Position numbers and translations under genes: made by a program | In this document: piece after piece, positions 20,217 through 31,910 of the stretch | Layout of the letters: every line of letters starts with the position of its first letter | How positions within the stretch are numbered: position 1 is the first letter of the stretch | The notes under the pieces: generated by a model | What the model was told of the DNA's origin: nothing | Seen by the model: only the letters and a program-made list of their open reading frames with translations | Database searches by the model: none | Assembly (NCBI GenBank): GCA_917880885.1 | Contig: OU862913.1 | Location: forward strand, 2,294,001-2,358,000 | Length of the DNA stretch: 64,000 nt | Source of the DNA: Limnephilus marmoratus | Lineage: Eukaryota > Arthropoda > Insecta > Trichoptera > Limnephilidae | Reading direction: 5' to 3'

Positions 20217-20971
20217 ACTCTGTAAAGTAAAGTCGGTGTTGGGCGATCGAGTGGTGTTTTATGTTGAAACAAATGTAGGTATTTTATTACCTTACAAATA
20301 AATTGATGTTCACTTGGCACAAATCATTATAAAAAACAATAATTTTCTCATCTCCAGTGCTATAAGTACAAATTTAATAATTATGAGTTTAATATACTTT
20401 CATTTTGATAAAGTATTCTTTCACACAAAAGACTAGAAGATGGGGAACACTTGTATCACTTCTTTTATACATATTCCTACTTGGGACCTTTACAAAGAGA
20501 TTTGTATACAAATGCATATAAAGTGATCGGACCGCAATGCATTTCCCGTCATTCAAATAGGACCGGGCGTAAAAGATAGGACTACCCATCCCACCGGAAG
20601 TGTGTTCAAAATCCGATTAAAAAATTAAACCAATTTTTATTCATTTCAAAATTTTCATTTTCATTTTTATTTCTATTTTTCTATAAAATATGATTTTTTC
20701 TCTTTTTTTTCACTTACTTTTAAGTATTTCTTAATTTTTATTTAGTATTTTTAATTATATGTTTCAATAAAATTGTATGTATTAATTCCTATTTAAAGTA
20801 TTATATGTACGACTACCACAACACGGGCATTAGCCTAGTGTGGTAGCCAAAAAAAACGAACAATCTGTAATAACTAATAAAATTTTATGAAATAAAAATA
20901 TATAAATAAAAAATAAATTAAAAATTCTGTCATTTGGAGTGTGTTCATCTTATTACTTTATTTGTTCTCAG
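20217..20971. other. A+T-rich intron end
   Basis: It contains the last part of duplication copy 2 (to about 20280) and then A+T-rich intron leading to the acceptor at 20970-20971. Nothing else is recognised. Confidence 0.4.
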
Positions 20972-21133
20972 GGCTGGTTTTACGGTTCCCCATTGACTGT
21001 TCACAATAGCCAGAGGGTGGCGTGTACCCATCTCCTGGTGGGGTTGTTTTCCTCGGTCACTTCACCCTGCACGGTCACCAACACCCGCATATCTTCCTTT
21101 ATACCCTGGATTGAGGGTATCGTGTGGCCCTAA
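20972..21133 (+). CDS. Serine protease homologue, terminal exon (Ser195 region lost)
   Basis: The acceptor is TTGTTCTCAG (AG at 20970-20971). There are 53 codons and a TAA at 21131-21133, in phase 0 with the 11115 exon. The peptide starts GWFYGSPLTV, where an active S1 enzyme would have GDSGGPL. The 194 Asp and catalytic 195 Ser are therefore replaced by aromatic residues, with one extra residue. The remainder is well preserved: a Cys near 220, TRISSFIPWIEGIVWP at the C-terminus. That ending is typical of snake/easter-like insect proteases. Members of this family without the triad act as co-factors or regulators in prophenoloxidase or Toll cascades, but a role here is only inference. The frame is open throughout, which argues against a decayed pseudogene. 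Confidence 0.82.
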   Translation, partial: GWFYGSPLTVHNSQRVACTHLLVGLFSSVTSPCTVTNTRISSFIPWIEGIVWP

Positions 21134-21446
21134 AGCGGTGTTGTTGACTAAGACATTTTTTTGTGATTATTTTTTATTATTATTTATTTTTTACAGACGT
21201 AATGATATCCGTAGATAAAATAACATAACAGAGAGACAAAATCAATATGAGTAAGAAGAAAAAAAAAATAAGTGTAAATTGTGAATATAAAAGGTATCCG
21301 GAAACTAATAGTACAAGCAGGAAACTCGCAAATCTATTTCACACAGAGAACCTAAAAACACGTTTTTTTTTATCTGAGCACTTTATTTCACTTTAATTTT
21401 TTTTTCTACTACTGCAGCTGGGCGCCGTGTCCACGCTTTAACGCAA
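21134..21446. other. Downstream of the protease stop codon
   Basis: This should contain the 3' untranslated region, but no clear AATAAA is visible here. A CTGCAGCTGGGCGCCGTGTC patch lies near 21410-21440. Confidence 0.35.
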
Positions 21447-21842
21447 TCACTACATCACTAATCACTAATATTATATAACAAAGTCCACCGCCGCGCCTGT
21501 CTGTCTGTCTGTTCGCGATATACTCAAAAACGACTGAACGGATTTAATGCAGTTTTCACTAATAGCTAGAGTGATTCACGTGGAAGTTTTATGTTTTATT
21601 TTTAAGGTTTTGTCTAAATTAATGGAAATATATAATAAAATAAGGAGATTGTCTGTATGTGATAGACGAGCGGGCTAGAAAGCGGGTGATGTGGATTTGA
21701 TTTGTATGCAAATCTATAGTTTTATGCCGAGTTTAATGAAATTTTGTAAATGTAACCATCAAAATTAGTGGAAGGTCACTGTCTACTTTTGATTTCAAAA
21801 ACTCTGTGTAAAGCCCGGGCATCGCCGGGGACTTCAACTAGT
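21447..21842 (+). mobile_element. Helitron-like nonautonomous element
   Basis: It begins near TCACTAATCACTAATATTAT, has ACTGAACGGATTTAATGCAG, and ends AAGCCCGGGCATCGCCGGGG followed by ACTTCAACTAGT. The TC start and CTAGT end fit the helitron pattern. A related 3' half is at 27225-27417. Confidence 0.5.
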
Positions 21843-23774
21843 TTTAAATAAAACAAACAGCTAATATTAACCATCGAAGGAACAATTTAATAAAAATCCA
21901 ACTTCGGATAGAAGTAAAAAAAAAATCACAAAAGCGAATGCTAATGTTAATAGATTCACCAGTTTCCCATTTGTACCACGAGATTCCGGACAACATGTAT
22001 AACAAAAACTCCCACATAAGCAAGGCCGTGAGTCGCCATTTTCATAATATTGTTTCATGTACAAAACGTTAATACAACAACGGCACGCAGAATACACCTC
22101 TCAATGGCAACTATTCTTCCGGAAGATTAAAAAATGTAACTATTCTCATTCTGTATGAATTATTTTTTCCACAAAATCCGGCATCTTATGTGAGTTAAAA
22201 AATGAAATTTTAATGTTATTGCTCTAATTCTGCTACCAAAGTTAAAAAAAAACAGTTAACTGGATGTATATAACAAATATAAAATCAATCATTCATTTAG
22301 TTGTGAAGTGCTTGTAAAATGAATGTACCATTGGATGAGATTTAAATGAAGTACTTGATAGTTAGCGGCTAATTTGCCAACCCAGGGCCAAGAACAACTT
22401 GTTCCTCTCTCTTGTAAACTGGATTATAATCAGAAAGGCATTCTGTCCTTCAGTTCTTGTCACTTGTTTCCTTCTCAGTACTTGTCAGTAGGAACGCGCA
22501 CCTGCCTCTCCCGCCCATAAAAATAAAGTGTGCCTAGAAACAGTTAAAAAATTACACATTTTTAATTAATCATACAAAAAAAATATACACCATTTTGTAG
22601 AATAAATATTAGGCTTTAAAATAACGTAGAATAAACATTACAATCGTATCAATCCGTAAATATTTTTTTTTTTTAAATATCAATTTTTACCTTCCATACA
22701 AAATAAAATTGTCACACTACCTACTTCATGTGTTTATACTTCATAAAATGCGAGTAAAACTTTGTAATATGTGAATTTTTGTAAGTTTTAGGGTCTTAAC
22801 TAATTGTAGTTTCTGTACAAAGTAATTTGCATGGGGTGTCATAATAAATTAATAATTTATGCACAAAAATCAAAATGAGAAGTAGTCATTTACTTTTTAG
22901 TTACAACTCTTTAGTTACGTTTTATTTCTACTTCCACCGTAATTTCTGATCCCAGTCATTAAATTTTACATGGGCAACACTAGCTTCATTCTGGTTGGTA
23001 GGTGGTCTGACGTCTCCGCCATAACATTAATTGTTAAAATCAGTAACAACGTGTTTCTTTAGTGGGACTACAATTTCGAGACAGGAAATATTATAGCCTT
23101 TTTTCACAAAACATTAAGTCTTTTTTTACTCATCTTTTAGTAATACGTGCGGTACGAACATTGCTAAGCTTACTTATTTGTAGTTTTAAGTTTTATCAAA
23201 CCATAGACTTTTTATAACCCCATTTTATCTAATTCTTATTACAATTTCGTAACTTTTACTGTAAATTTCGTTACGTAACGAAAAAGTATAGTGTAAAGCT
23301 GAGTGTACACAGTTACAACCTGATTTTTATTTTATTTATTATAAAGACAAAGTAATACAATACGACAGGAAAAATAAACATATTTTACAAAAAAAATGAT
23401 AATTCCCAATCAACTACTTTTAAGTAGTTTGTCAATGGGTGCTTTTACTTTGAAGATATAAAAATTATTTCTTTCGGAAAACCAATTCTCTAACATAATA
23501 TTTGTTTTACCATTTGTACATGTATTTATTTCGATAGGTAACAAATTTAAGCAATTAGGTATCATGTAGTCCAGCGTTATTTGTCCATATTTGTTTAAAT
23601 GCTTAGGTTAAGAATAGAATATTGCAAGTTTATCTGTAAGTATATGTTGTCCCTTTCAAATTGAAATTATTTTTGTGAATTAGAAGTGCCTCAAGCTTTT
23701 ATAAAATCTTATTTAAATAAATATGTATTATAATTTACTATTATAATACCGGCTACAGGATAACTATTTTTTAG
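21843..23774. other. A+T-rich intergenic sequence
   Basis: No gene is recognised. 23325-23500 begins with a TTTATTTTATTTATTATAAAG run and may be the antisense 3' end of a LINE, but no coding part remains. Confidence 0.35.
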
Positions 23775-23916
23775 GAATACCCCCAAAAACCAATGCCGGA
23801 AGGCAAAAAGCTTCTTAGAAGAAATTTTACCAAATGTGTCCATGGCAGAAAAAGAGATGGTGAAAAAAAGCTTTTGCTAAATAAAATTACAGATTCTTTA
23901 AAAACAGTTTAATAAA
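23775..23916 (+). other. Possible small terminal exon (unproven)
   Basis: An acceptor-like ATTTTTTAG at 23766-23774 is followed by 45 open codons (EYPQKPMPEGKKLLRRNF, then CVHGRKRDGEKKL) and a TAA at 23910-23912 overlapped by AATAAA at 23911-23916. The product is basic and unrecognised. It could be a last exon of an unknown gene, a transposon scrap or chance. No donor-bearing partner exon was found. Confidence 0.2.
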
Positions 23917-24956
23917 GCAGATCCCAAAGAAAAGAGAGTAGGTACTAAAAAAAGTAGCTACAAACCAAATTGTAAATAAACACAAATTAAAAATAGCTAT
24001 TTCGATAGTCATTCAAATTAATACATTTTTAAATGTTGTAAACAGTGCCTGTTCTTTAATTTCTAAGGATTTGTTGAATATTGTGTTAGGTACTTAAATT
24101 TGGGAAGCTGATAATTTAATTAAAAAACATTTATTAATACTTCTTTGTTTTATTTTAAACCCCTTATAATAGGTACAACAAGAATTTGGGTCATGAGTTT
24201 ATGTATGTTTGTAGTATGTACAATAAATAAAAAAAAGTAAAAGACGTACATTTAGAAAAGACGAATATTTTTAAAATTAAATAAATAATACAAAAAAAAA
24301 ATTGTATTGTGTAATATAACAAGCTTTATGTTTACTATTTAGTTGCATCTTAGGACTATTTCGTAACAATATTTCGTAAAAACCTTTTTTTTTTGAGAAA
24401 TACTCATAAAACATTTTCTTTCTAAGCAACAATACCGCATTGAAAAAGTTGGAATGATGGCTGTATGTAAATGCTTTAGGAATATTTGATATAATGTTTT
24501 GAACACCTCATCAAGTTTACGAGTTTAAGTTAGTATCATATGTTTTTCTTTGAATTATTAATTGTCATATTAATTATTGGATAAATAGTTTTATTGTAAT
24601 GTTGTATAACATTCGAATAAAATATGTAATATTGTTTGTCCTAAGATTAATGTTAATAAATTTAGAAAAAAAAAATTGTACCTTTTGTTTTGATCCAGAC
24701 TGAAATCTTTTGTTGGTGTTTTCTCTATTACAGATATTGTCGATAAAAGCCTTTATCGTGTCACTAGAGGCGACAGGTCAAATGTCCTCTTATAATGGTT
24801 ATGAGAAAGTGTTATTTGGGAAAAGCCTTGCAATCATATCTTCTACTTATATTTGGTAAAACATTCAGTGTTGTGGAAGTTTCCTTTGTTTGTTTGTATT
24901 CACTCCACTGAAGAGATATATACGTGTCCTTGTGCCAGAAGTTATCCCAATTTACT
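23917..24956. other. A+T-rich intergenic sequence
   Basis: Nothing is recognised. Confidence 0.35.
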
Positions 24957-25311
24957 AATTTTTACATTAGCTCCTTACAGGAGGCCTTGAGGATAATTAT
25001 TTCCCATCTTAGGGGATCCTGTGTGGAGCGTTTTTTTTAAGAAGAAGTACTGCCAAAGAAATAGGTAGGAGGGTCATGTAGGAATCTGGTGGTCAGTGTT
25101 TCCAGGAGTGGCAATCGTGTCAGGGATTCTGGCTTGAGAGATCAAAAAACCTCCTCATCCAGTCACGTCGGCCGCCAAGGCCTTGAAAAACCTTACCCCA
25201 TGAACCTGGGCACCTCTGCTGAGTCACCAAACATAGCGAACCACTTGAGGTGACTTATGGCACAGGTGTTGTTAATCCAATAAATAGCGGTACCCATAAC
25301 CGCCTCCAAAA
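24957..25311 (-). repeat. SINE-A, degenerate
   Basis: The copy runs from TTTACATTAGCTCCTTACAG to ACCGCCTCCAAA. Much of the centre is lost. Confidence 0.65.
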
Positions 25312-25419
25312 ATGTAAACTCTTACACAAGAGAATAGAATCTGTAATTTATTGGATTATCCTATCTGAAGCCACGGAAAGAATGGAATGCTGATATTAAT
25401 GTAAGTGCAATGAATAAGA

Positions 25420-26010
25420 ATAAGAAGGGGACGCTTATTTACCAAAGATAAGGCTGATACGGATAAGGTTTTTGAAATAAGGGTAAACGCAGGGCTGATC
25501 GCAGTTGGCGCTAGCAATAAATTGTTCGTAGAGGCGAAGCTAACAATCCACAATGCAGTGCTGGTGCTTACTCTGAATTATGGCAGTAAGGCATAGATTT
25601 AAAAGAGGAACGATGAAAGTGAACTAAACGCTGTAGAAATGAAATCCATAAGGCGCGTGTGTGATAAATCCGTGAATGATCATGTGAAAAGTTATTCGCA
25701 AATAATGTGAAGCTGATGTAACGGGTGCTTAGATGGTTTGGGCAAGTAGAGTAGATGAACGAAGAAAGGAATGTAAGGATTATGATGCGAATGTGAATGG
25801 TAAAAGAAATCGGGACGCCCAACGAAGACAAGGCACGTGATCAGGTACCATATAATATCATACTGTCAATGGTTAGAATAACAATAGAGTACGATCGAGA
25901 CTAATGGGTGAATGTGGTTGAAGCAAAGAGTGCATGCCAAGACCGAGTTGTTTGGTGGTCGATTCTCTCTGCCTACTTCTGCGGAGAAGTGACGTGACGG
26001 TTAATTAATC
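25420..26010 (+). mobile_element. LINE-C, degenerate copy
   Basis: At the DNA level this resembles 13500-14110, with many indels and stops. Recognisable pieces are GATCGCAGTTGGCGCTAGCA, AACGCTGTAGAAATGAAATC, TTAGATGGTTTGGGCAAGTA, and the terminal TGCCTACTTCTGCGGAGAAG followed by a GGTTAATTAATC remnant of the (GTTA)n tail. It is not translatable. Confidence 0.75.
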
Positions 26011-26069
26011 ATTTATAAATACAATTAAAAAGAAAATGCGATAAATTGAGGAACTATTGGTCGATTCTG

Positions 26070-26225
26070 ACGGCCGGCGTAGTGCAGCGGTAAGGCGCTT
26101 GACTAGCATTCCGAAGGTCGCGAGATCGAAACTTGCTGTTGAACAGAATTAATTCGGATATCGACATATTTAGCGTCAGTGAAGCTGCCTTTAAAAGGCA
26201 AGCCCAATTGATGCTTATATAGTTT
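26070..26225 (+). repeat. tRNA-headed SINE
   Basis: The head has GGCGTAGTGCAGCGGTAAGG and GGTCGCGAGATCGAAACTT, at tRNA A/B-box spacing. A short body and a T-rich end follow. Confidence 0.6.
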
Positions 26226-27224
26226 TTTTTTTTGCCTACCATTTATATTTATGTTTAGTAATACAAAAATATTTTAAAAACGAATTAATATTTCAAATTT
26301 TGTAACGTTTTTGAAAGAATAAATAAATTGAATTGAATTGAAATTGAATTGAGGGGAAGGGTAATGAAGTAGGTGGGGTTAGCGGGAGGGATGATGAGGA
26401 AGGGGAAGCTGATGATGGTGGGGGGGGGGGGGGACGCGAGGGGAAGGGGACGCAGGAGGGGAAGGGGGATGCATGGGAAAGGAAATGCAGTGAGAAATAT
26501 TGTATTTCTTTGCATTGCAACGCACGCCGTGCTTTGTGCTTTGATCTTTGTAACTTACATAAATTGGTTGAAATCACGGACATATGAATATATCTGGACC
26601 TGCCCTAAGTGATAAAAACGTATTATTTCCCCCTCCACATGGCGCCGGCTGTAGCTCCTCCTTGGAACCGGCTCGCTCCATGGGGAGGGGATATAGCCTC
26701 GCTTGAATCTAAAATGTGTGACGTCATCATTCTTGCCGTGAACAGCGAGAAGCTGACATCCATACATTTAACGAAATAACGGCAGCTTGTGCTATACAAT
26801 ATATCTACGTATCAATGTTCACATAGCGAATGTGGGCGGTACTCCAATGTGCTCGTCGCTGGTTACAGGGGTAAGTAAATTATGAAACATTTGTAAAAGT
26901 GTTTTAACTAAACACGGCAACAAAATATTGATATGTGTATTGGCGCGAGTCTTTTTGGGGCGAGCATTTGGCCTTAGCAAATATGTTTTGAACGTGGTAA
27001 GCAATTCGCGCTCCCATGTAAAAAGGTCTATTCATTCAAAGCAGATTTTGCTTTTAAGAACTAAATGGTGATATTGTAATGCGAGATGCCTATATACTGT
27101 CAGATTGATTGTTCAACGAATGACAGTCATCTTTCCCCTCTTCGCTCTCCATAGTTTGGTTTTACCCCTCATCTGTAACTGCTTGTCTATCCATTTGGAT
27201 GTCTATGGTTGAAATACTATTTAC
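26226..27224. other. G-rich tract and CpG-containing sequence
   Basis: 26418-26470 is a G-rich tract with a run of 14 G. 26620-26880 is less A+T-rich, with GGCGCCGGCTG and a donor-like AGGGGTAAGTAAA at about 26866-26879. It might be a promoter or first noncoding exon, but nothing downstream confirms it. Confidence 0.25.
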
Positions 27225-27417
27225 GTAAATTGTATGTGGTAGACAAGTGAGCTGGCAAGCGTGCGGTGTGGATTTGATTTATATGCAAATATACAGTTTT
27301 ATGCCAAGGTTGATTAAATTTTGCACATGTGACCTTGAAAACAAGAGGAAGGTTACTGTCTACATTTGATTTTTAAAACTCTATGTTAAGCCCGGGCATC
27401 GCCGGGGACTTCAGCTA
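27225..27417 (+). mobile_element. Helitron-like 3' half
   Basis: It matches 21650-21842, with the shared GATTTGATTTATATGCAAAT and AAGCCCGGGCATCGCCGGGG, ending in ACTTCAGCTA. Confidence 0.45.
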
Positions 27418-28061
27418 TTTGCGTATAAGTTTGATGGGGGGCCAACTGTAAGGGATCAACTGTCAAGAAACCAAAAATGGCGTATGACCAATGAACAGAA
27501 AATCACTAGAAGCATTATGATTGTATATGAAATGACACACCATTGAAATCGATGACATCATGTTCAAGAAAGAATTTCGACATTTGCACAAAAAGTAGTT
27601 TCAGTAGCACATTCAAAATACCTCTCTGTTTCTAGTTTTATAACATTATTTCATCAACCTCCCGTTTAATTTTAAAACAATCTCAATTAATCATGAATTC
27701 CAACTTAAATTAAAACATTTACCTGAAACTACTGTAAGAGTTCATGTCTAATATATATATTTTTTTAAATAGATATTTTCTTTATGTATAGAGTTTTTCT
27801 TACTCATCTGTTGTTATTATTTGAAATATTTTATTATTTACTTACAAAGATTTCATATAATTGAGCGTGAATTCCCTCAGCAACACAAGAGCCGCGTCTC
27901 TTTATGGTGAGGAAAAGCTATTTTTATATTCATTTGCAACCAAAGATATTGAAAAATAAGAGATGTGCTATACGCAGTTTTCACTGGGTGGGAATGTGTT
28001 TCCTGGCCTCACCGATATTTTTAACCAATACTACTGTACACTTTCAAAAACTCAACTAAAT
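27418..28061. other. Unassigned sequence
   Basis: A+T-rich, with no gene or element recognised. Confidence 0.35.
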
Positions 28062-29035
28062 AAAAGAATTTTTATTTATTTATTGTTTTGGAACATTAAC
28101 AGAGTATTAACATAAAAAAGGCATTAGATTGGCATTGTATTCTTGGCGTAGATGTTAATAATCCACTTAAAAATGTTCACAGAATGCACAGTTTAATAGT
28201 TGTTTTTCGCTATGTATACATAGAAGTTAACAGAAATTAGAAATAGCAAAATATAATCAGAGGTATAAAAAGAGATAACAAAAATAGTGATGATAAAATA
28301 CAGAGATGACAAAGATAAAAAAAGATCGATATACGATGTAAAAAAGACAGAAAAACCAAAAAGTAAAGTACAAATAGAGTAAGAAACAGCCATTCACATT
28401 CAAGTTCAAGATCAAATATAAGTATTTTCAATTCTCAATTATTTGTTAGGTTAGTCTATTGTTAATTTGCTTTTTAAAGTAAGCGAGACTATTTGCATAG
28501 ATGTCTATATGGTTACATTCAATTGAATTATACAGACGACACATTCGGGACACTGGATTGAAGTATGCAATATTGTTTTTAAATAATTCGAGATGAAATA
28601 TATTCTGACTCCTTAAATTGCGTCTATTGGGGACCTTAATAAGAATATTGCTCAGACAATGAGTTGTTTCAAGCTTATTATGAATGATTTTGTATAGACT
28701 CATTAAGTCAGCAACTTTTCTTCTTTTTTCCAGAGTTGTAAACTTAAAATATTGGAGTCGTTCCTCGTAAGATTGGAGTAAGGCATTTAGTCCAAGTTTA
28801 AATGATAACAATCTCAGATTTTTTTTTTGCACAGATTCAATAGTTTTTGAATATTTTAAGTAGTGTGGGTTCCAGATAACACTACCATATTCCAATTTGC
28901 TTCTGACCAATGAGTTGTATAGGGTTATAATGGATTGGGGTTTTTTAAATGGTTTCGATATTCTATGTATAAATCCCATCATTTTCAAGGATTTACTCGT
29001 GATATCACTGATTCTTAAATAATGTAGTAGGTACC
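28062..29035 (-). mobile_element. LINE-D, 5'-truncated copy
   Basis: The minus strand encodes about 195 residues of the ORF2 C-terminus, from the SKSLKMMGFIHRISKPF segment through KLEYGSVIWNPHYLKY, RRKVADLMSLYKII and KNNIAYFNPVSRMCRLYNSI to QINNRLT. The RT catalytic motifs are upstream of the truncation and missing. The open frame extends a little past the homology at its N-terminus. A ~380-bp 3' UTR ends in an AATAAATAAATA-type tail (28062-28080). It is closely related to the copy at 31889. Confidence 0.85.
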
Positions 29036-29189
29036 TACTTACGCTCAAGCCTACTGAATAATTAAAATCTACGAATACCTATGTTAAAAGGTAAAATTTT
29101 ATGGGGCGCAAAAAACTTCAAAAAACTTAGGTTGTGGATGTTTCCATGTTCAAATATATAATTTACTCCAACTGCAGCTGGACTTTGGG

Positions 29190-29300
29190 TAGCATAACAC
29201 TGAGCAGTCTACAGTCTGCAGTTCTACAACTGACTTCGTAATTATTCAGAAAGTAATTTAAATACCAAATTTCTACTTCTTCAAGCAGATGAATGCTTCG
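29190..29300 (+). repeat. Dispersed repeat, block 1 (copy at 56585)
   Basis: The shared core CAGTCTACAGTCTGCAGTTC and AAGCAGATGAATGCTTCGT recur at 56590-56690. Confidence 0.65.
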
Positions 29301-30569
29301 TCTTTCCAGGAAATCAAAATGAGATTTGTTTACTTTGTAGTTACAGAATTGTTTCGAACATATTTAAATTTCCTTCAAGAGTACGATAAAACTAAATTTT
29401 ATTTGATTCTTTCGTAATACCTGTTACAATCAAAATTGAGAACACATCAATTTCAATTATCTAGAAACATTTTTGAAAAGTGAGACCTTTTTTCCTTTAT
29501 AAAACTTATCTTACAACATCACACCTGTCACTAGCTTCTCTCGAGGGAACACCAGCCCCATCAATACATCCCATAAATCACCCTCCCTGCTCTGGTGGGG
29601 GAGCTAACCCTGAGGCCTATATTACAGACGAGACTGATAGCTACTAAAACGTACCCACCAACACCACTTTTCAACCAAATTACACGCAGTTCTTTCAGAA
29701 GAATGTGTTTGAATATTTCACTTATGTACCTACTTAAAACCTTTGGCATTTATGTTCCTCCCTTATTCATTGTTCTGTTTGCTTCCTTCCTTCAATACGC
29801 ATCCACTTCCATGCCTATTACATCCAGTGGAGATATGCATGAAAGAGAGTGGTCTTTAAAGGTAGTGGAGAGCCATTACGTATTGTTTGGTGGTACCAAA
29901 GTGTGCACTAAACGGCAGCGGGGTATCTGCTAAAAACAATGGTGGCAAAGGCGGCAAATCGTAATCTAAACAGTACAACAAGATACTCTATACCGCTTAG
30001 GTACAATTGCTACAAAAAAAAAACATTCGTCATCTTAGTTTAATCATTTACATCAGCTTGTTTTCCTTTCAGTTGTTAGTTGTTAGTGTAAAGCACGAAG
30101 TTAGCTTCTCCGATATAAACGAGTTGAATCATTTTATTAATCTACATTGGTAAGGTAAGGTAAGAACTAAGCAGCCAGTTGATGTTTACTCGGTTTAAGC
30201 AGCTCCAGGGTCCAATTACAGGGTGGAGAACAACGCCCAGCTTTCCGCCCAGCCCCAGAACACCTCCCCTATAAATATTTCCCCAGGGAGGGTGGTTTAG
30301 GGCGACAGGGGGCGGTACAGCCACAGACCTGCCATATAAATTATGGGACACCTACAACAGGAGATGCAATAAATTTAATGCATAAACTTTCACATCTCAG
30401 AATGTTTAGTTTTCAGAAACAACGAAATATATTTATTTCTGTCTACATCATTTCGAATCGTTGCACGTTATCCCTTGACCTAGATTATATAAAGGTAGGG
30501 TTTGTATTGAGCTATCTCACAAAGGGATGAATTCTGGGAACAGTGTTTATTTGTAAATAAATTGGGAGA
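29301..30569. other. Unassigned sequence
   Basis: No gene is recognised. A 112-residue open frame at 29595-29933 shows no family motif. 30160-30360 is somewhat G+C-richer with a GTAAGGTAAGG repeat. Confidence 0.3.
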
Positions 30570-30740
30570 TGGACATGAGTGACGATCTGCGATACTATAA
30601 GCTCCTAGAAATGTCAATACAACGGAAACCTTCGTCTATTTTTTGCCTCACAGGATTCTATTTCAGGTGGAGATAGTTTATCATTGTCTTCTTAGAAGAA
30701 AACACGCAATCGACATCTGGAGAAGTTCGGCTATAAAAAT
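30570..30740 (+). repeat. Dispersed repeat, block 2 (copy at 57180)
   Basis: The shared core AATACAACGGAAACCTTC and AGTTTATCATTGTCTTCTTA recur at 57230-57330. Confidence 0.65.
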
Positions 30741-31010
30741 ATAAATAAAGTTCTTCGAAAAGGAACATTTGTCCACATTTTTATCATCTTAAGCTAATCA
30801 TTCCGTTACTTTTACGTTTTATTTTTAAGTTTTCATCAAAACCAGATTACAAGACGTCGGAATTTTTTATCCGTGCAGTAATTCAGGAACTAACTACCTT
30901 AACCACTCGAGGGTTCGCGTTAAATAATTGAAATACGCGTCCAGCGTCCGGGATTTCTGAGCGTCCGATTTGGAAACTTCCCGCCCTCATTAAAAAAAAA
31001 TCTTAAACAT

Positions 31011-31426
31011 TTTTTTTTTCATTAACTCTACACAGGCGGCCCCAAGGAAAATTAATTCCCCTCAAGGTCAATGTCATTTTTGGGGATGCTGTGTAGAGGG
31101 TCTATTTAAGAAAGAAACGAGAGGGGTGGGTAGGAATCTAGGGGCAGGAGTATCCAGAAGAGACGGAGATATGAATCCATCCCTCCCACAGCGGTGCAAG
31201 GCGATGTTCCGAGAGAATACGGCTGGAGAAGTCAATGGTACTCCACCTACGATCCGGCCTGCCATGCAGCTAGTTGGCAGATGCATCCATCGCCAAGACT
31301 CGGACAAACCCCACTCCATGAATCCGGGCACCCCTGCTTAGTCACCAAACGTAGCGAAACACTTGGGGTGACCTATGGATGAGGTGTTGGTTATCCAATG
31401 ATGGTACCCATACCCGCCTCCCAAAT
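31011..31426 (-). repeat. SINE-A, near full-length
   Basis: The copy runs from poly-T and CTACACAGGCGGCCC to ACCCGCCTCCCAAAT. Confidence 0.7.
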
Positions 31427-31873
31427 ATCTATAACTTTTTTCCAATTTCTTTCATTATATTTGATGTTAGCAGTATAAATGGTATTATTTTTAATTGTCA
31501 TTGGCAGATTTTTAAAGTATTTTTGGTACTTTTGGGTTCTTTAAAGGTATTTATTTTGAAATTTGCGAACTTCCAATCCTAAATTTTGACGGAATCTGGT
31601 ATTATATTATCTTTCTCTATATATGATACTCTTTCCCCCGATTCATGAAATGCAGATAAGGTTAGAGATTAGTGCCAAAGAAGGAAGCATGTTCGTTTTT
31701 ACGTAAGGTATTCTTTGTACGGCAAAAGCTGCACTGCAACATGAAGACTTTTTTTATTATATTTGCAAGTAAAATGCATCTCCTGCAATATCCTCCCCCT
31801 GGTAGAAGGTTAAAGCAGCAGTTTCCCAGTAAACAGCCTTCGTTAGTGTTCTCAGCTAAAATTAGTGTATTGA

Positions 31874-31910
31874 TGTGTTCAGTTATGTTTGCCAAACATA
31901 ACTGAACACA
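31874..31910. repeat. Perfect 17-bp inverted repeat with 3-bp loop
   Basis: TGTGTTCAGTTATGTTT (31874-31890), GCC, then its exact complement (31894-31910). It sits at the 5' truncation point of the LINE-D copy. Confidence 0.9.

Noticed and set aside
26285..26583. Proline/serine-rich minus-strand frames
   Set aside because: They are translations of the G-rich low-complexity tract.
29595..29933. 112-codon open frame
   Set aside because: No recognised domain, splice context or codon pattern. Treated as chance.
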